Shown in pieces: positions 40,084 to 40,968 of a stretch of 40,968 nt of DNA. Source of the stretch: Candidatus Undinarchaeales archaeon SRR5007147.bin71 (lineage in GTDB: Archaea; Undinarchaeota; Undinarchaeia; Undinarchaeales; Undinarchaeaceae); NCBI GenBank assembly GCA_014189675.1, contig DVAE01000030.1:1-40968 (forward strand). The letters are read 5' to 3'. The position numbers and the translations under genes are program-made. How positions within the stretch are numbered: the stretch's first letter is position 1; each line of letters begins with the position of its first letter. The notes beneath the pieces are model-generated. The model did not search any database, had not been told where the DNA came from, and worked only from the letters and a program-made list of their open reading frames with translations.

Positions 40084-40968
40084 ATGCCCAATAGGAAAGC
40101 TGCAGCCGGATTAGTTCTTGGAGTTGTTCTGATAATTGTACTTATACCTACGATGATAGGGCTTCTCGGTCTTGGAAAACTTGCAGGAGGGCTGTTTGGA
40201 GAGACGGAAGGAGTTATTCCAACTAATGGGAAAGAGCTTATTGTTCTAGGGAATCCAGGAAATCTGATGGTAGCAGGCTACAGTGACGGAGACGCCAAGC
40301 TACTGTTTGATTCTGAAGTTGGAAATGAATTTCCGAATGTATTCGGAAATGGGGGAAACCCATGGGTACAAGTAAGAGTTGGAGACCTTGATGGAGACGG
40401 AATTGATGATGATTTTATTGCATTGACTGAAGACAAGGAACTCGTAATTTTTAACATTAAAGATTATACAGAACAGTATACGCAATTGAATGACTATGAC
40501 ACTTCAGACCTTGCAGGGCTTACAAATTGGGACGTAATAAGTCTTGAGGAAGACGAGCCGAGTGATTCAAATATGATTGGAGGTGCAGGAGATAGTTTGG
40601 GAGACATAAGAGCTTTCAGAAAAGATGACGGGGAAATTATAATTGGGAACAAACCACTACTTGTCGGAGATTTGGATGGGGACGGGGACGATGAAATAAT
40701 TGTTTTAGGAGTGTCGGTGTTACATATTTATAGGCAAACAGATTCAGGAGGATACGAAGAATATTCTGTTGAGTATTATGATTCTTGGGAATCAGAAGCC
40801 AATACTGTGAGTTTCGCAGGCGGAGTTGAGGTTGCAGGAATATCAGATAGCGATTTGGATGGACGTGAAAATAATATAGTCCTCATCTATAGGAGCACCA
40901 CAAACGAGGAGAAATCTCCTCGAAAGATGAGAACACTTGAGATTGAGATGTTCCAACTTCAGTCAGGA
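40084..40968 (+). CDS. Membrane-anchored exported protein with FG-GAP/calcium-binding-like repeats, 3' truncated by window edge
   Basis: The frame is open from the ATG at 40084 to the last base, giving 295 residues without a stop. The N-terminus MPNRKAAAGLVLGVVLIIVL is one hydrophobic anchor or uncleaved signal. The exterior part contains repeated units with DLDGDGIDDDFIAL and DLDGDGDDEIIVLG, and a weaker third copy at SDSDLDGRENNIVL. Spacing is about 90 and 75 residues, as in FG-GAP/VCBS beta-propeller repeats that bind calcium through Asp side chains. A TATA-like box lies 25 bases upstream. It is probably a cell-surface propeller protein; ligand and full length are unknown. Confidence 0.82.
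   Translation, partial: MPNRKAAAGLVLGVVLIIVLIPTMIGLLGLGKLAGGLFGETEGVIPTNGKELIVLGNPGNLMVAGYSDGDAKLLFDSEVGNEFPNVFGNGGNPWVQVRVGDLDGDGIDDDFIALTEDKELVIFNIKDYTEQYTQLNDYDTSDLAGLTNWDVISLEEDEPSDSNMIGGAGDSLGDIRAFRKDDGEIIIGNKPLLVGDLDGDGDDEIIVLGVSVLHIYRQTDSGGYEEYSVEYYDSWESEANTVSFAGGVEVAGISDSDLDGRENNIVLIYRSTTNEEKSPRKMRTLEIEMFQLQSG

Noticed and set aside
1-40968. CRISPR arrays, insertion sequences, integrase/att sites, rRNA
   Set aside because: I looked for regularly spaced repeats, transposase motifs and rRNA segments and saw none; the Cas4-like domain belongs to a TM0106-type nuclease without cas neighbours.

Overview
The window is archaeal chromosome, with no sign of plasmid, phage or transposon. The informational genes are all archaeal in type: topoisomerase VI A and B, MCM, a small and a large RFC clamp loader subunit, TBP, RNA polymerase subunits Rpo7 and Rpo6, Spt4, S24e, S27ae, aIF1A, aIF2-beta and a CCT-type thermosome. 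Lipid genes (geranylgeranyl reductase family) and TATA boxes agree. Genes are packed very tightly, with ATGA start/stop overlaps inside operons and convergent genes that overlap or abut. This suits a compact-genome archaeon, perhaps of a DPANN-type lineage, but I cannot fix the group from sequence alone. There is no stretch over 300 bases without a gene.

Layout. 1-2850 (+): the end of a membrane pyrophosphatase, then rpo7-spt4-rps24e-rps27ae. 2889-5624 (-): a large sequon-rich surface protein. 5714-10565 (+): the non-oxidative pentose phosphate enzymes (rpe, split transketolase, transaldolase), an unknown membrane protein, then a PyrF-like decarboxylase and pyrE. Together these run from sugar phosphates towards ribose 5-phosphate and UMP. 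10597-11240: a small membrane protein, a 47-residue zinc protein, a strong hairpin/T-tract and tRNA-Asn. 11327-15174 (-): top6A, top6B, a Pno1-like KH protein and aIF1A. 15265-15510 (+): rpo6. 15507-20292 (-): one co-directional run tbp-mcm-presenilin-type protease-RPA-like protein-aIF2-beta-DUF424.

20349-23920 holds adenine/SAM by-product salvage: ahcY, then, after a lipoprotein gene, apt and mtnP transcribed divergently from a 51-bp spacer. MtnP releases adenine and Apt captures it. 24199-25929 has two convergent isoprenoid lipid genes. 26012-28127 is rfcS-rfcL. 28090-36123 (-) is an eleven-gene type IV pilus/Tad-like operon: coiled-coil protein, small membrane protein, several class III signal pilin-like proteins, one secretion ATPase and two single-domain TadB/TadC-like platform proteins. 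I regard it as the most interesting system here. 36218-40008 (-) has the thermosome, a TM0106-type RecB-like nuclease and a membrane protein. From 40084 (+) a membrane-anchored protein with aspartate-rich, FG-GAP-like calcium motifs runs off the window end.

Regulation. Most first-of-operon genes have a TATA-like box centred 24-31 bases before the start codon, which predicts leaderless mRNAs. The thermosome, tbp and the small zinc protein are exceptions with Shine-Dalgarno-like leaders. Two hairpin plus T-rich elements look like intrinsic terminators.
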